From NCBI GenBank assembly GCA_017651785.1, contig JAGCCD010000266.1, positions 1 to 6,232 of the forward strand: a DNA stretch of 6,232 nucleotides, in the 5' to 3' direction. This document shows positions 1 to 5,304 of the stretch, one piece after another (the stretch's first letter is position 1; each line of letters opens with the position of its first letter). This DNA comes from Bacteroidales bacterium (lineage in GTDB: Bacteria > Bacteroidota > Bacteroidia > Bacteroidales > UBA932). The notes under the pieces are model-generated. The model was not told where the DNA came from, ran no database searches, and saw nothing but the letters and a program-made list of their open reading frames with translations. The position numbers and the translations under genes were made by a program.

Positions 1-709
1 CAGCGGGTCTGAGGGTATGGCTAAGGGTGGCGGTTCAGTGGGGGTGGTTTCCGTGAGGCGCAATGCTTCCCACAGTGAGGCGGCAGAGAGGGTGCGGCGG
101 CAAAACAGGCGGGTAGAAAGTTTTCGGTTCAATCCCAATACCGTAAGCATAGATGATCTTGTGCGCCTGGGGTTCAGCGAAAAGCAGGCCCAGGCCATAG
201 ACAGCTACCGCCAGAAAGGCGGCCGCTTCCGCCGTCCGTCAGACTTTGCCAGGTCCTACGTGGTGGCGGATTCCGTGTTCGCAAGACTGGAGCCGTACAT
301 CGTCATTCCAAAGACCGATATCAACCGGGCAGACTCCGCCGCGTTCGACGCCCTTCCCGGCATAGGCCCTTACTTTGCCGCCAGGATGGTTGAGTACCGG
401 GGGCGGCTCGGAGGCTACTCTTACAAGGAGCAACTGCTTGATATTTATCGTTTTGACCAGGAACGGCTGGATGGCCAGAGCGACCTTCTAACCATCACGC
501 CGCCACGCCCCTTCCGCCTGTGGTCCATGTCCGAGGACAGCCTGCGCCTGCACCCCTACATCCGCACGCGGCAGGCCGCGCACTCCATCGCCCTCTACCG
601 CTCTACCATGCCGCGTGACCAGTGGACCGTGCAGGCGCTGGCCTCGGCCGGTATCCTCCCTCCGGAAGATGCCGCCCGCCTGGCTCGCTGCGTCATTGAG
701 GAGCCGTAG
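1..709 (+). CDS. Helix-hairpin-helix (ComEA-like) protein, 5' end outside window
   Basis: The reading frame is open from the left edge to a TAG at 707-709. The first ATG is at 17, but it has no well-spaced ribosome site and the frame continues upstream as sense codons, so the true start is probably outside the window. Numbered from that ATG (230 residues), three HHH-type repeats are visible. The first is at about 39-98 (NPNTVSIDDLVRLGFS, then KGGRFRRPSDF), the second at 101-160 (core LPGIGPYFAARMVEYR, then GRLGGY), and a weaker third at 176-230. The spacing of 'NPNT...LGFS...GGRF' followed by 'DINRADSAAFDALPGIGP' is that of Bacteroidota HHH proteins, which usually carry an N-terminal membrane segment; none is visible here, consistent with truncation. 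HHH motifs bind DNA without sequence specificity, and ComEA uses them in DNA uptake. The role of this protein is not established by sequence. The basic, Arg-rich stretch at 13-36 looks like a linker. Confidence 0.8.
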   Translation, partial: SGSEGMAKGGGSVGVVSVRRNASHSEAAERVRRQNRRVESFRFNPNTVSIDDLVRLGFSEKQAQAIDSYRQKGGRFRRPSDFARSYVVADSVFARLEPYIVIPKTDINRADSAAFDALPGIGPYFAARMVEYRGRLGGYSYKEQLLDIYRFDQERLDGQSDLLTITPPRPFRLWSMSEDSLRLHPYIRTRQAAHSIALYRSTMPRDQWTVQALASAGILPPEDAARLARCVIEEP

Positions 710-713
710 CAAG

Positions 714-741
714 TGTTGGAGACGTCCCAAAATCTGGGACG
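714..741. repeat. Palindromic repeat, copy 1 of 2
   Basis: This is a 28-bp unit whose inner part is a perfect inverted repeat: CGTCCCA (723-729), a 5-base loop AAATC, then TGGGACG (735-741). It matches the unit at 765-792 at 25 of 28 positions. It lies five bases after the stop of the HHH gene, in the gap between two convergent genes. It could form a 7-bp stem in RNA of either strand, but no T-run follows on either side, so it is not a standard intrinsic terminator. It may be a REP-like extragenic palindrome or a 3'-end stabilising hairpin. The function is unknown. Confidence 0.75.
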
Positions 742-764
742 CTCCCTGCATTATGAGCTTGATT

Positions 765-792
765 TGCTGGAGATGTCCCAAAATCCGGGACG
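765..792. repeat. Palindromic repeat, copy 2 of 2
   Basis: This is the second copy of the 28-bp unit, in the same orientation, with a start-to-start period of 51 bp and a 23-bp unique spacer (742-764). It differs from copy 1 at 767 (C for T), 774 (T for C) and 786 (C for T). The stem is GTCCC (775-779) with GGGAC (787-791), and the outer pair 774/792 becomes a T/G wobble. The unit ends exactly one base before the xerD stop codon (TAA, read on the - strand at 795-793), so it sits immediately at the 3' end of that gene. Confidence 0.75.
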
Positions 793-1650
793 TTACCGGC
801 GGGGATGGTGGTCCAGGACTTCGCGCTGCCAGGTCTGGGAGTCTATATGGGTGTAGATTTCTGTGGTGAGGACGCTTTCGTGACCCAGCATCTCCTGGAC
901 CACACGCAGGTCGGCGCCGTTTTCTACCAGGTGAGTGGCGAAGGAGTGGCGGAAGGTGTGGGGAGAGATGTCTTTGCGAACGCCGGCAAGCATTGCCCGC
1001 TCCTTTACCATCTTGAAGACGGAAACGCGGCTCAAAGGTTTGCCGAAACGGTTCAGGAAGGCGAAGTCCTCGCAGCCGGGGGCCGGCGCGGGGCGAAGGT
1101 CCAGCCAGGCGGACAGGGCATCAAGCGCCGGCTCCCCCACTGGGACGAGCCGCTCCTTGTCTCCCTTACCCACTACGCGGAGGAAGCCTTTATCGAAATC
1201 TACGTGCGATACAAGCAGGCCGCAGGCCTCGGACACCCGCAGGCCGCAGCCGTAAAGAATCTCAAGGATGGCCCGGTCTCTCACTCCCACGGCGGTATCA
1301 AGAGGGACTGCATCAAGAATTGCCTCAACCTCCTGCACTGAAAGCACTTCCGGAAGATAGCGGCCAAGCTTGGGGGCGTCTACCTTGTCGCAGGGGTTGT
1401 CTTTGCGTTCGCCCTCAAGGATAAGATAGTCGAAATAGCACCTCAGCGCACTCAGGGCATGCGCCTGGCTGCGCTTGCCAAGCACCTTTGAACGCTCTGA
1501 AAGATAGGAAGTTACATCATCAGAAGAGCAGGAGGCGGCAGGCCGGCCTTCCAGAAAGCCCAGGAAGGAAGATACCTCTGCGCCGTACGAAGCCACGGTG
1601 TTTGGCGACAGCTGACGCTCGACTGAAAGATGATATGAAAAAGGGTCCAC
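793..1650 (-). CDS. xerD: Tyrosine recombinase XerD (chromosome dimer resolution type)
   Basis: This is a site-specific tyrosine recombinase, of the kind that with XerC resolves chromosome dimers at dif during division. From the GTG at 1650 it has 285 residues, slightly shorter than the usual XerD length of just under 300. The N-terminal SAM-like core-binding domain is at about 3-90 (LSVERQLSPNTVASY near the start) and the catalytic domain at about 100-285. The full catalytic set is present: R138 (GCGLRVSEACGL), K162 (VVGKGDKERLVPVG), H231 and R234 (SPHTFRHSFATHL), H257 (LGHESV) and nucleophile Y266 (TTEIYTHI). The HHPR ending favours XerD over XerC. The start is uncertain. The frame stays open to 2085, but the extension overlaps the divergent lipoprotein gene and reads unlike protein; GTG 1650, TTG 1656 and TTG 1665 are the realistic choices. 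The gene is convergent with the HHH gene and divergent from the peptidase gene. Confidence 0.85.
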   Translation of the reverse strand: MDPFSYHLSVERQLSPNTVASYGAEVSSFLGFLEGRPAASCSSDDVTSYLSERSKVLGKRSQAHALSALRCYFDYLILEGERKDNPCDKVDAPKLGRYLPEVLSVQEVEAILDAVPLDTAVGVRDRAILEILYGCGLRVSEACGLLVSHVDFDKGFLRVVGKGDKERLVPVGEPALDALSAWLDLRPAPAPGCEDFAFLNRFGKPLSRVSVFKMVKERAMLAGVRKDISPHTFRHSFATHLVENGADLRVVQEMLGHESVLTTEIYTHIDSQTWQREVLDHHPRR

Positions 1651-1653
1651 ACA

Positions 1654-1661
1654 CAAAATTA
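1654..1661 (-). promoter_or_regulatory. Candidate Bacteroidota -7 promoter element for xerD
   Basis: The - strand reads TAATTTTG, an exact match to the Bacteroidota -7 consensus TAnnTTTG. It ends three bases before the candidate GTG start at 1650, which would put transcription initiation at or next to the start codon. No clear TTTG -33 box is visible about 20 bases upstream; GTTC near 1687-1684 is the nearest, poor, candidate. If this is the promoter, the mRNA is leaderless or nearly so. Alternatively the match is chance in an AT-rich gap. Confidence 0.4.
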
Positions 1662-1674
1662 GCAAAAAAGTTTC

Positions 1675-1682
1675 TATATTTG
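1675..1682 (+). promoter_or_regulatory. Candidate Bacteroidota -7 promoter element for the peptidase-folD operon
   Basis: The + strand reads TATATTTG, an exact match to TAnnTTTG, seven bases before the ATG at 1690. With the usual spacing, transcription would begin about 0-5 bases before the ATG. A -33 TTTG box is not evident at the expected distance, since that stretch (about 1649-1656) is CACACAAA-like. No Shine-Dalgarno sequence precedes the ATG, which fits both Bacteroidota initiation and a very short leader. Confidence 0.5.
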
Positions 1683-1689
1683 TGAACTT

Positions 1690-2862
1690 ATGCGCAAGTC
1701 GATGGTAATAATGCTGATGGCGGCACTCCTGCTGGCCTCCTGCAAGCCGGACGGGCAGAACGCCCCGCCCCTGCACAGGGTGGTCATAATGTATGCGGCT
1801 GCATACAGCAATCTTTCGGCTGCCATTACCCAGGACATCAACGAGATGTGCGACGGAATGCTCCCCACCCTTAACAGCGGAGACGTTTTCGTCGTATACT
1901 CCCACACACGGCCCAGCGCAAAGAGTTCCAACGTGCAGCCCGTGCTCTTCCGCGCTTGGAGAGACAAAGACGGCACCGCCCACAGAGACACCCTCACGCG
2001 CTATCCCGTTACAGACATCAGCTCCACGCCTGAGGTAATGCACAAAGTGCTCTCGGAAATCCAGGAGCGTTATCCCGCCCCCCACTACGGGCTAATGATT
2101 TCCTCCCACGGCGCCGGCTGGCTGCCCGTAGGTTACGAGGAAGGCAGAGACGGCGGATACCATCCCTTCCTCGCCACCAGGGAAATCTGCATAGAGAACA
2201 CAACCGGCTCGGGCATAGACGTAAACCTGCTTCCGGACGCCCTCCCCATGAAGATGGACTTCATCCTTATGGACACCTGCCTCATGGGCTGCGTAGAGGT
2301 GGCTTACGAGCTGCGTGAAAAATGCGGCCTGCTTCTCTTCTCCCCGGCAGAAATCCTGAGCGACGGAATGGTCTATACCACTATGGCACAGCTGCTTACC
2401 AATATTGTAAAACCCGATGTGCAGACAATAGCAAAGCAGTACTTCGACCATTACCAGGCACAGAGCGGCATGTACCGGTCCGCCACCATAACGCTCACGG
2501 ACTGCTCCAATCTCGAGCCCCTGGCGCAGGTTTGCAAGAAGCTCACGGCCAAGTACAGAGACAGCATCAACGCGCTTGACCACGATACCGTCCAGGGCTA
2601 CTTCTACAACGAAAGCACCCACTGGTACTTCGACCTCAAGGACATCTACGTGCAGGCCGGAGCCACAGACGAGGAAATTGCGGAGCTCGACCAGGCCCTT
2701 GACGGCGCCGTGGTATACTACGCCGCAACAGAAAAGTTCTTCAACCTCAAGCTGGAAAGGATCTGCGGCCTGAGTATGTACCTCCCCTACTGGGACCACA
2801 ACAAGCTCAACAACTTCTACAGAACCCTATCCTGGAACAAGGCCATAGACCTCATCCAATGA
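1690..2862 (+). CDS. Clostripain-like (peptidase family C11) cysteine peptidase lipoprotein
   Basis: This 390-residue protein starts with a lipoprotein signal: basic MRKS, a hydrophobic stretch at about 5-16, and the lipobox LASC with the lipidated cysteine at C18. It should therefore be exported and membrane-anchored. The rest matches the clostripain fold. The catalytic histidine is H140 in ISSHGAGW and the nucleophile is C197 in FILMDTCLMGCVEVAYEL, both in the classic C11 contexts (SxHG and DxCLM). The downstream segment LFSPAEILSDGMVYTTMAQLL (about 217-236) corresponds to the conserved region after the nucleophile. Characterised C11 enzymes cleave after Arg or Lys and often self-process between His and Cys; whether this one does is not shown, although basic residues lie between them (R153, R164). 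The substrate is unknown. The stop overlaps the folD start (ATGA, 2859-2862), implying co-transcription. The start is supported by position next to the promoter box and the signal peptide; M5 (ATG 1702) is a possible alternative. Confidence 0.85.
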   Translation: MRKSMVIMLMAALLLASCKPDGQNAPPLHRVVIMYAAAYSNLSAAITQDINEMCDGMLPTLNSGDVFVVYSHTRPSAKSSNVQPVLFRAWRDKDGTAHRDTLTRYPVTDISSTPEVMHKVLSEIQERYPAPHYGLMISSHGAGWLPVGYEEGRDGGYHPFLATREICIENTTGSGIDVNLLPDALPMKMDFILMDTCLMGCVEVAYELREKCGLLLFSPAEILSDGMVYTTMAQLLTNIVKPDVQTIAKQYFDHYQAQSGMYRSATITLTDCSNLEPLAQVCKKLTAKYRDSINALDHDTVQGYFYNESTHWYFDLKDIYVQAGATDEEIAELDQALDGAVVYYAATEKFFNLKLERICGLSMYLPYWDHNKLNNFYRTLSWNKAIDLIQ

Positions 2863-3728
2863 CAATAGACGGCAAAGCACTTGCTCAGAGCATAAAGGAA
2901 GACCTGAGAGAGCGCGTAGAGAGCCTTAGGCTCCGCTACGGCCGTGTCCCGTGCCTTGCCGTTGTGATAGTTGGAGACAACCCCGCCAGCCACCTGTATG
3001 TGCGCTCAAAGATAGACGCCGCCAGCTTCGTGGGCATAGACGGGATGGAGATAGAACTCCCCAAAGACGTAAGCGAGGAAGAACTCCTTCGCACCGTATC
3101 AAAACTGGACTCGGACCCTGCGATAGACGGCATCCTGGTGCAGCTCCCCCTCCCCCGGCAGATCGATCCGGACAAGGTGCTTGACGTCATCAGCCCCACA
3201 AAAGACGTAGACGGCTTCCACCCCCGCAACGTGGCATATCTGCATCTCGGCCGCCCGTGCACCTTCCCCTGCACGCCCAAGGGCATTATCCGCCTTATAG
3301 ACAGCACCGGCACGCGGATAGACGGCAAGCGAGCCGTAGTGGTGGGCCGCAGCAACATCGTGGGCGAACCCGTCGCAAAGCTCCTTCAGGACCGCAACGC
3401 TACCGTTACCGTCGCCCATTCGCATACCCCCGACCTTGCCGCCATCACGCGCGAGGCAGACATCCTTGTAGTGGCAACCGGGCACGCCTCCCTCATTGAC
3501 GGCAGTATGATAAAGCCCGGAGCCGTAGTAATAGACGTGGGCATCACCAGAGACGGCGCCAAGCTGCGCGGAGACGTAGATTTTGAGTCGGCAAGCAAAG
3601 TGGCGTCCTTCATAACCCCCGTCCCCGGAGGCGTCGGCCCCATGACCGTAGCCATGCTTATGGAGAACACCATCGAGTGTTTCGAGCAAAGGATGGCAAG
3701 TCTACTTTCTGCCCCGTCGGAATTGTGA
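2859..3728 (+). CDS. folD: Bifunctional methylene-THF dehydrogenase / methenyl-THF cyclohydrolase
   Basis: This is the cytoplasmic one-carbon enzyme FolD. It oxidises 5,10-methylene-tetrahydrofolate to methenyl-THF with NAD(P)+ and hydrolyses that to 10-formyl-THF, supplying purine and formyl-Met synthesis. It has 289 residues, the normal length. The active-site signature SHLYVRSKIDAASFVGI carries Y47 and the catalytic K51; Q95 lies in GILVQLPLP and D118 in KDVDGF. The nucleotide-binding motif VVGRSNIVGEPVAKLL is at 161-176 and the C-terminal signature PVPGGVGPMTVAMLMENT at 254-271. After the family core (ending near NTIE at 270-273) there is a tail of about 16 residues, whose coding sequence overlaps the 3' end of the opposite-strand glycosyltransferase gene by 27 bp. 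The start overlaps the peptidase stop as ATGA, so translational coupling is likely. There is no functional link to the peptidase beyond shared transcription. Confidence 0.97.
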   Translation: MTIDGKALAQSIKEDLRERVESLRLRYGRVPCLAVVIVGDNPASHLYVRSKIDAASFVGIDGMEIELPKDVSEEELLRTVSKLDSDPAIDGILVQLPLPRQIDPDKVLDVISPTKDVDGFHPRNVAYLHLGRPCTFPCTPKGIIRLIDSTGTRIDGKRAVVVGRSNIVGEPVAKLLQDRNATVTVAHSHTPDLAAITREADILVVATGHASLIDGSMIKPGAVVIDVGITRDGAKLRGDVDFESASKVASFITPVPGGVGPMTVAMLMENTIECFEQRMASLLSAPSEL

Positions 3729-4613
3729 GCAGAGCCACTGGAAGCGGCGGCGTATCTGCTGCCAGGTGGTGGGCAGCTGCTCCGGCTTTAGCATAGACAG
3801 GATGTGCCCGCCCGATGCCAGGTCGTCGGAATCGTACAGTTTGATGCGCTCTTCTATGGCTTTGGAATACTTGCCCTCCGTATAAGTATCAAGCGCACGC
3901 AACATATTGCGTATCAGCACTCTATATTCCACATGCGCCTGCCCGTGATGCTGCTCGGTCCACGAGCCGGGAAGGCCCTGGCGATAGACGGAAAGGAAGT
4001 CGCTCAGGTACACCATTCCTCCGCGGAGCGAGCCCCAGATCTGGAGGGAATAGTCGTTGAACAGCTCCTCCCGGAAGGGCGGGATTTCCTTGTAGCAGGA
4101 GGCGCGCACCAGCAGCGAACTGGTTGCCACGAATCCTCCGCCTCCAAGGATTACTTCCTCGGCAGGGATAAGGCAGTTATATGCCCGGGGTGCGTCGTTC
4201 CATTCCTGTCCATCCGGACGCAGACGGCGTGCGGAGTGGGCGCAGATATCAACTTTTGGGTTAGCCTCCAGGGCTTCTACCTGACGGCGGAGTTTACCCG
4301 GGTCGGTCCAGTAGTCGTCACCCTCGCAAAGGGCGACAAACTCCCCGCGAATATATGGCATAAGTATGTCGCGCGAAATGATAATCCCCTGGGAATGACG
4401 GTTTTGCGGCGCATAGAACCCGTATATCATATCGGGATAGCGGGATTCGAATTCGCGCACAATGGCGGCCGTGCGGTCCGTAGAGGCATCGTCGTGCACC
4501 AGCACTTCGATGGGCCACGGGACATCCTGGTCCACAAAGCTCTCCAGAGCGTCGCGGATCCACGCCTCGTGGTTGTAGGTGAGGCAGATAACCGTTACTT
4601 TTACATCATTCAT
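3702..4613 (-). CDS. Family 2 glycosyltransferase (GT-A fold)
   Basis: This is a predicted cytoplasmic sugar transferase, likely acting in surface-glycan assembly; donor and acceptor cannot be told from sequence. The chosen ATG at 4613 gives 303 residues beginning MNDVKVTVICLTYNHE, which places the first GT-A strand right at the N-terminus as in the family. A longer frame starting at 4655 adds 14 unconserved residues inside the WbqC gene and is less likely. Motifs are the nucleotide-binding VTVICLTYN (6-14), VLVHDDASTDRT (37-48) and the metal-site region LCEGDDYWTDPGKL (95-108, the DxD equivalent). The segment FVATSSLLVR (161-170) and the C-terminal SVYRQGLPGSWTE (208-220) resemble acceptor-side segments of this subgroup. 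No membrane segments are seen. The start overlaps the WbqC stop by 8 bp (ATGAATGA), so it is the third gene of a coupled operon. Its 3' end runs 27 bp into folD. Confidence 0.85.
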   Translation of the reverse strand: MNDVKVTVICLTYNHEAWIRDALESFVDQDVPWPIEVLVHDDASTDRTAAIVREFESRYPDMIYGFYAPQNRHSQGIIISRDILMPYIRGEFVALCEGDDYWTDPGKLRRQVEALEANPKVDICAHSARRLRPDGQEWNDAPRAYNCLIPAEEVILGGGGFVATSSLLVRASCYKEIPPFREELFNDYSLQIWGSLRGGMVYLSDFLSVYRQGLPGSWTEQHHGQAHVEYRVLIRNMLRALDTYTEGKYSKAIEERIKLYDSDDLASGGHILSMLKPEQLPTTWQQIRRRFQWLCSQFRRGRK

Positions 4614-5304
4614 AAGACAATACCCTTTGGTCCAGCATTTCACGCAGCTGCTCACGCGGTACGAACATCATTGCATCCACTATCGACAGTCCGGGAACGA
4701 ATCCACTTCCATACTGCTTATAGGCCCCGGCGCGGGTATCCAGGAAACGCAGTTCAATCCCGTGCGCGCGGAACTCAGACGGAGAATAAAGGGCCCTGCC
4801 GCCAGTGGCGTTGACATATGTATCGGCACCTAAATAATTGCAGAAGTGATAGATAGACTCCTCCCTGCGCAGCAGCCCGTTCCCCGGTACCCCGGAAGTG
4901 AAACCTATGGTCGTAGTAATTCCAAGATAGTCGCAAATCAATCGGATAGAGTTCACCAGAAAATCGGAGAGGCCTCTCTCGGGGCAAGTAATGACCTTTT
5001 CCAGAACCTCATATGCATCATTGAAACACGGAGCCCTGTGATACGCCATCCACAGTGTACGAAGCTTATTGGCTGCATCAAAATCTGCCACGCGCGTATC
5101 CTTTATGAGCCTGTGGCAGCTCTGGTCCACAATCTCTATACGGAAATACTGCCACTTACCGTTCACCAGGATACGGTTCCGTGGAATCCAGGAGCCTTTC
5201 ATATAGGCGCAGTCGTCACACACCAGAAACAGGTCGGCGCAGTCAATCAGCTGCCAGTAAGGCAGATACGGCAAAAAGTACGGCTGGTTGGCGGCAACTG
5301 TCAT
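4606..5304 (-). CDS. WbqC family protein
   Basis: This 232-residue protein has the features of the WbqC-like family, named from O-antigen clusters and common in Bacteroidota polysaccharide loci. The biochemical role of the family is not firmly established to my knowledge. Family hallmarks are the opening AANQPYFLPYLPYWQLI (4-20), CDDCAYMKGSWIPRNRIL (29-46) with the conserved W-x-x-R-N-R pattern, a central YHRAPCFNDAYEVLE (88-102), LGITTTIGFTSG (127-138), and the C-terminal GADTYVNATGGRALYSPSEFRAHGIELRFL (159-188). The length is typical and there is no signal peptide or membrane segment. Its ATG overlaps the stop of the upstream ATP-grasp-like gene (ATGA on the - strand, 5304-5301), and its stop lies inside the glycosyltransferase start. 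The context supports a role in making or decorating a surface glycan. Confidence 0.85.
   Translation of the reverse strand: MTVAANQPYFLPYLPYWQLIDCADLFLVCDDCAYMKGSWIPRNRILVNGKWQYFRIEIVDQSCHRLIKDTRVADFDAANKLRTLWMAYHRAPCFNDAYEVLEKVITCPERGLSDFLVNSIRLICDYLGITTTIGFTSGVPGNGLLRREESIYHFCNYLGADTYVNATGGRALYSPSEFRAHGIELRFLDTRAGAYKQYGSGFVPGLSIVDAMMFVPREQLREMLDQRVLSYE
4623..4628 (-). promoter_or_regulatory. Possible ribosome binding site for the glycosyltransferase gene
   Basis: The - strand reads AAAGGG here, nine bases before the ATG at 4613, inside the 3' end of the WbqC gene. It supports the 4613 start over the upstream ATG at 4655. Bacteroidota depend little on Shine-Dalgarno pairing, so this is supporting rather than decisive evidence. 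Confidence 0.35.

Noticed and set aside
714..792. Two direct repeats with a spacer, resembling a minimal CRISPR array
   Set aside because: There are only two units, they differ at three positions, the spacer is 23 bp (short for CRISPR), and no cas gene is in the window. The palindromes and 3'-end location fit an extragenic repeat better.
723..792. Bidirectional intrinsic terminator
   Set aside because: The hairpins are credible, but neither strand shows a T-run after a stem, so I did not annotate a terminator.
805..1341. 178-residue + strand open frame inside xerD
   Set aside because: It is antisense to the catalytic domain of the recombinase with all catalytic residues intact, and it has no independent evidence.
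793..1650. Mobile-element integrase
   Set aside because: The recombinase has XerD-like length and ending (HHPRR), with no attachment-site repeats, excisionase or cargo genes around it, so a housekeeping role is more likely.
1651..2085. N-terminal extension of the recombinase frame up to an ATG at 2085 (430 residues)
   Set aside because: The extra 145 residues lie antisense to the peptidase gene, whose signal peptide and catalytic motifs are clear, and they resemble no XerD sequence. XerD homology begins right after the GTG at 1650.
2092..2799. 235-residue - strand open frame inside the peptidase gene
   Set aside because: It is fully antisense to the C11 peptidase and has no recognisable motif or start signal.
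3099..3689. 196-residue - strand open frame inside folD
   Set aside because: It is fully antisense to folD, which is unambiguous, and its sequence has the Gly/His/Tyr-rich look of a shadow frame.
4614..4655. Upstream ATG (4655) as the glycosyltransferase start
   Set aside because: It would add 14 residues unlike the family before the first GT-A strand. The 4613 ATG gives a typical N-terminus, overlaps the WbqC stop and has AAAGGG nine bases upstream.
3804..4814. 336-residue + strand open frame
   Set aside because: It is antisense to the glycosyltransferase and WbqC genes, both of which have strong family motifs. It shows no recognisable domain, and long antisense frames are expected in GC-rich coding DNA.
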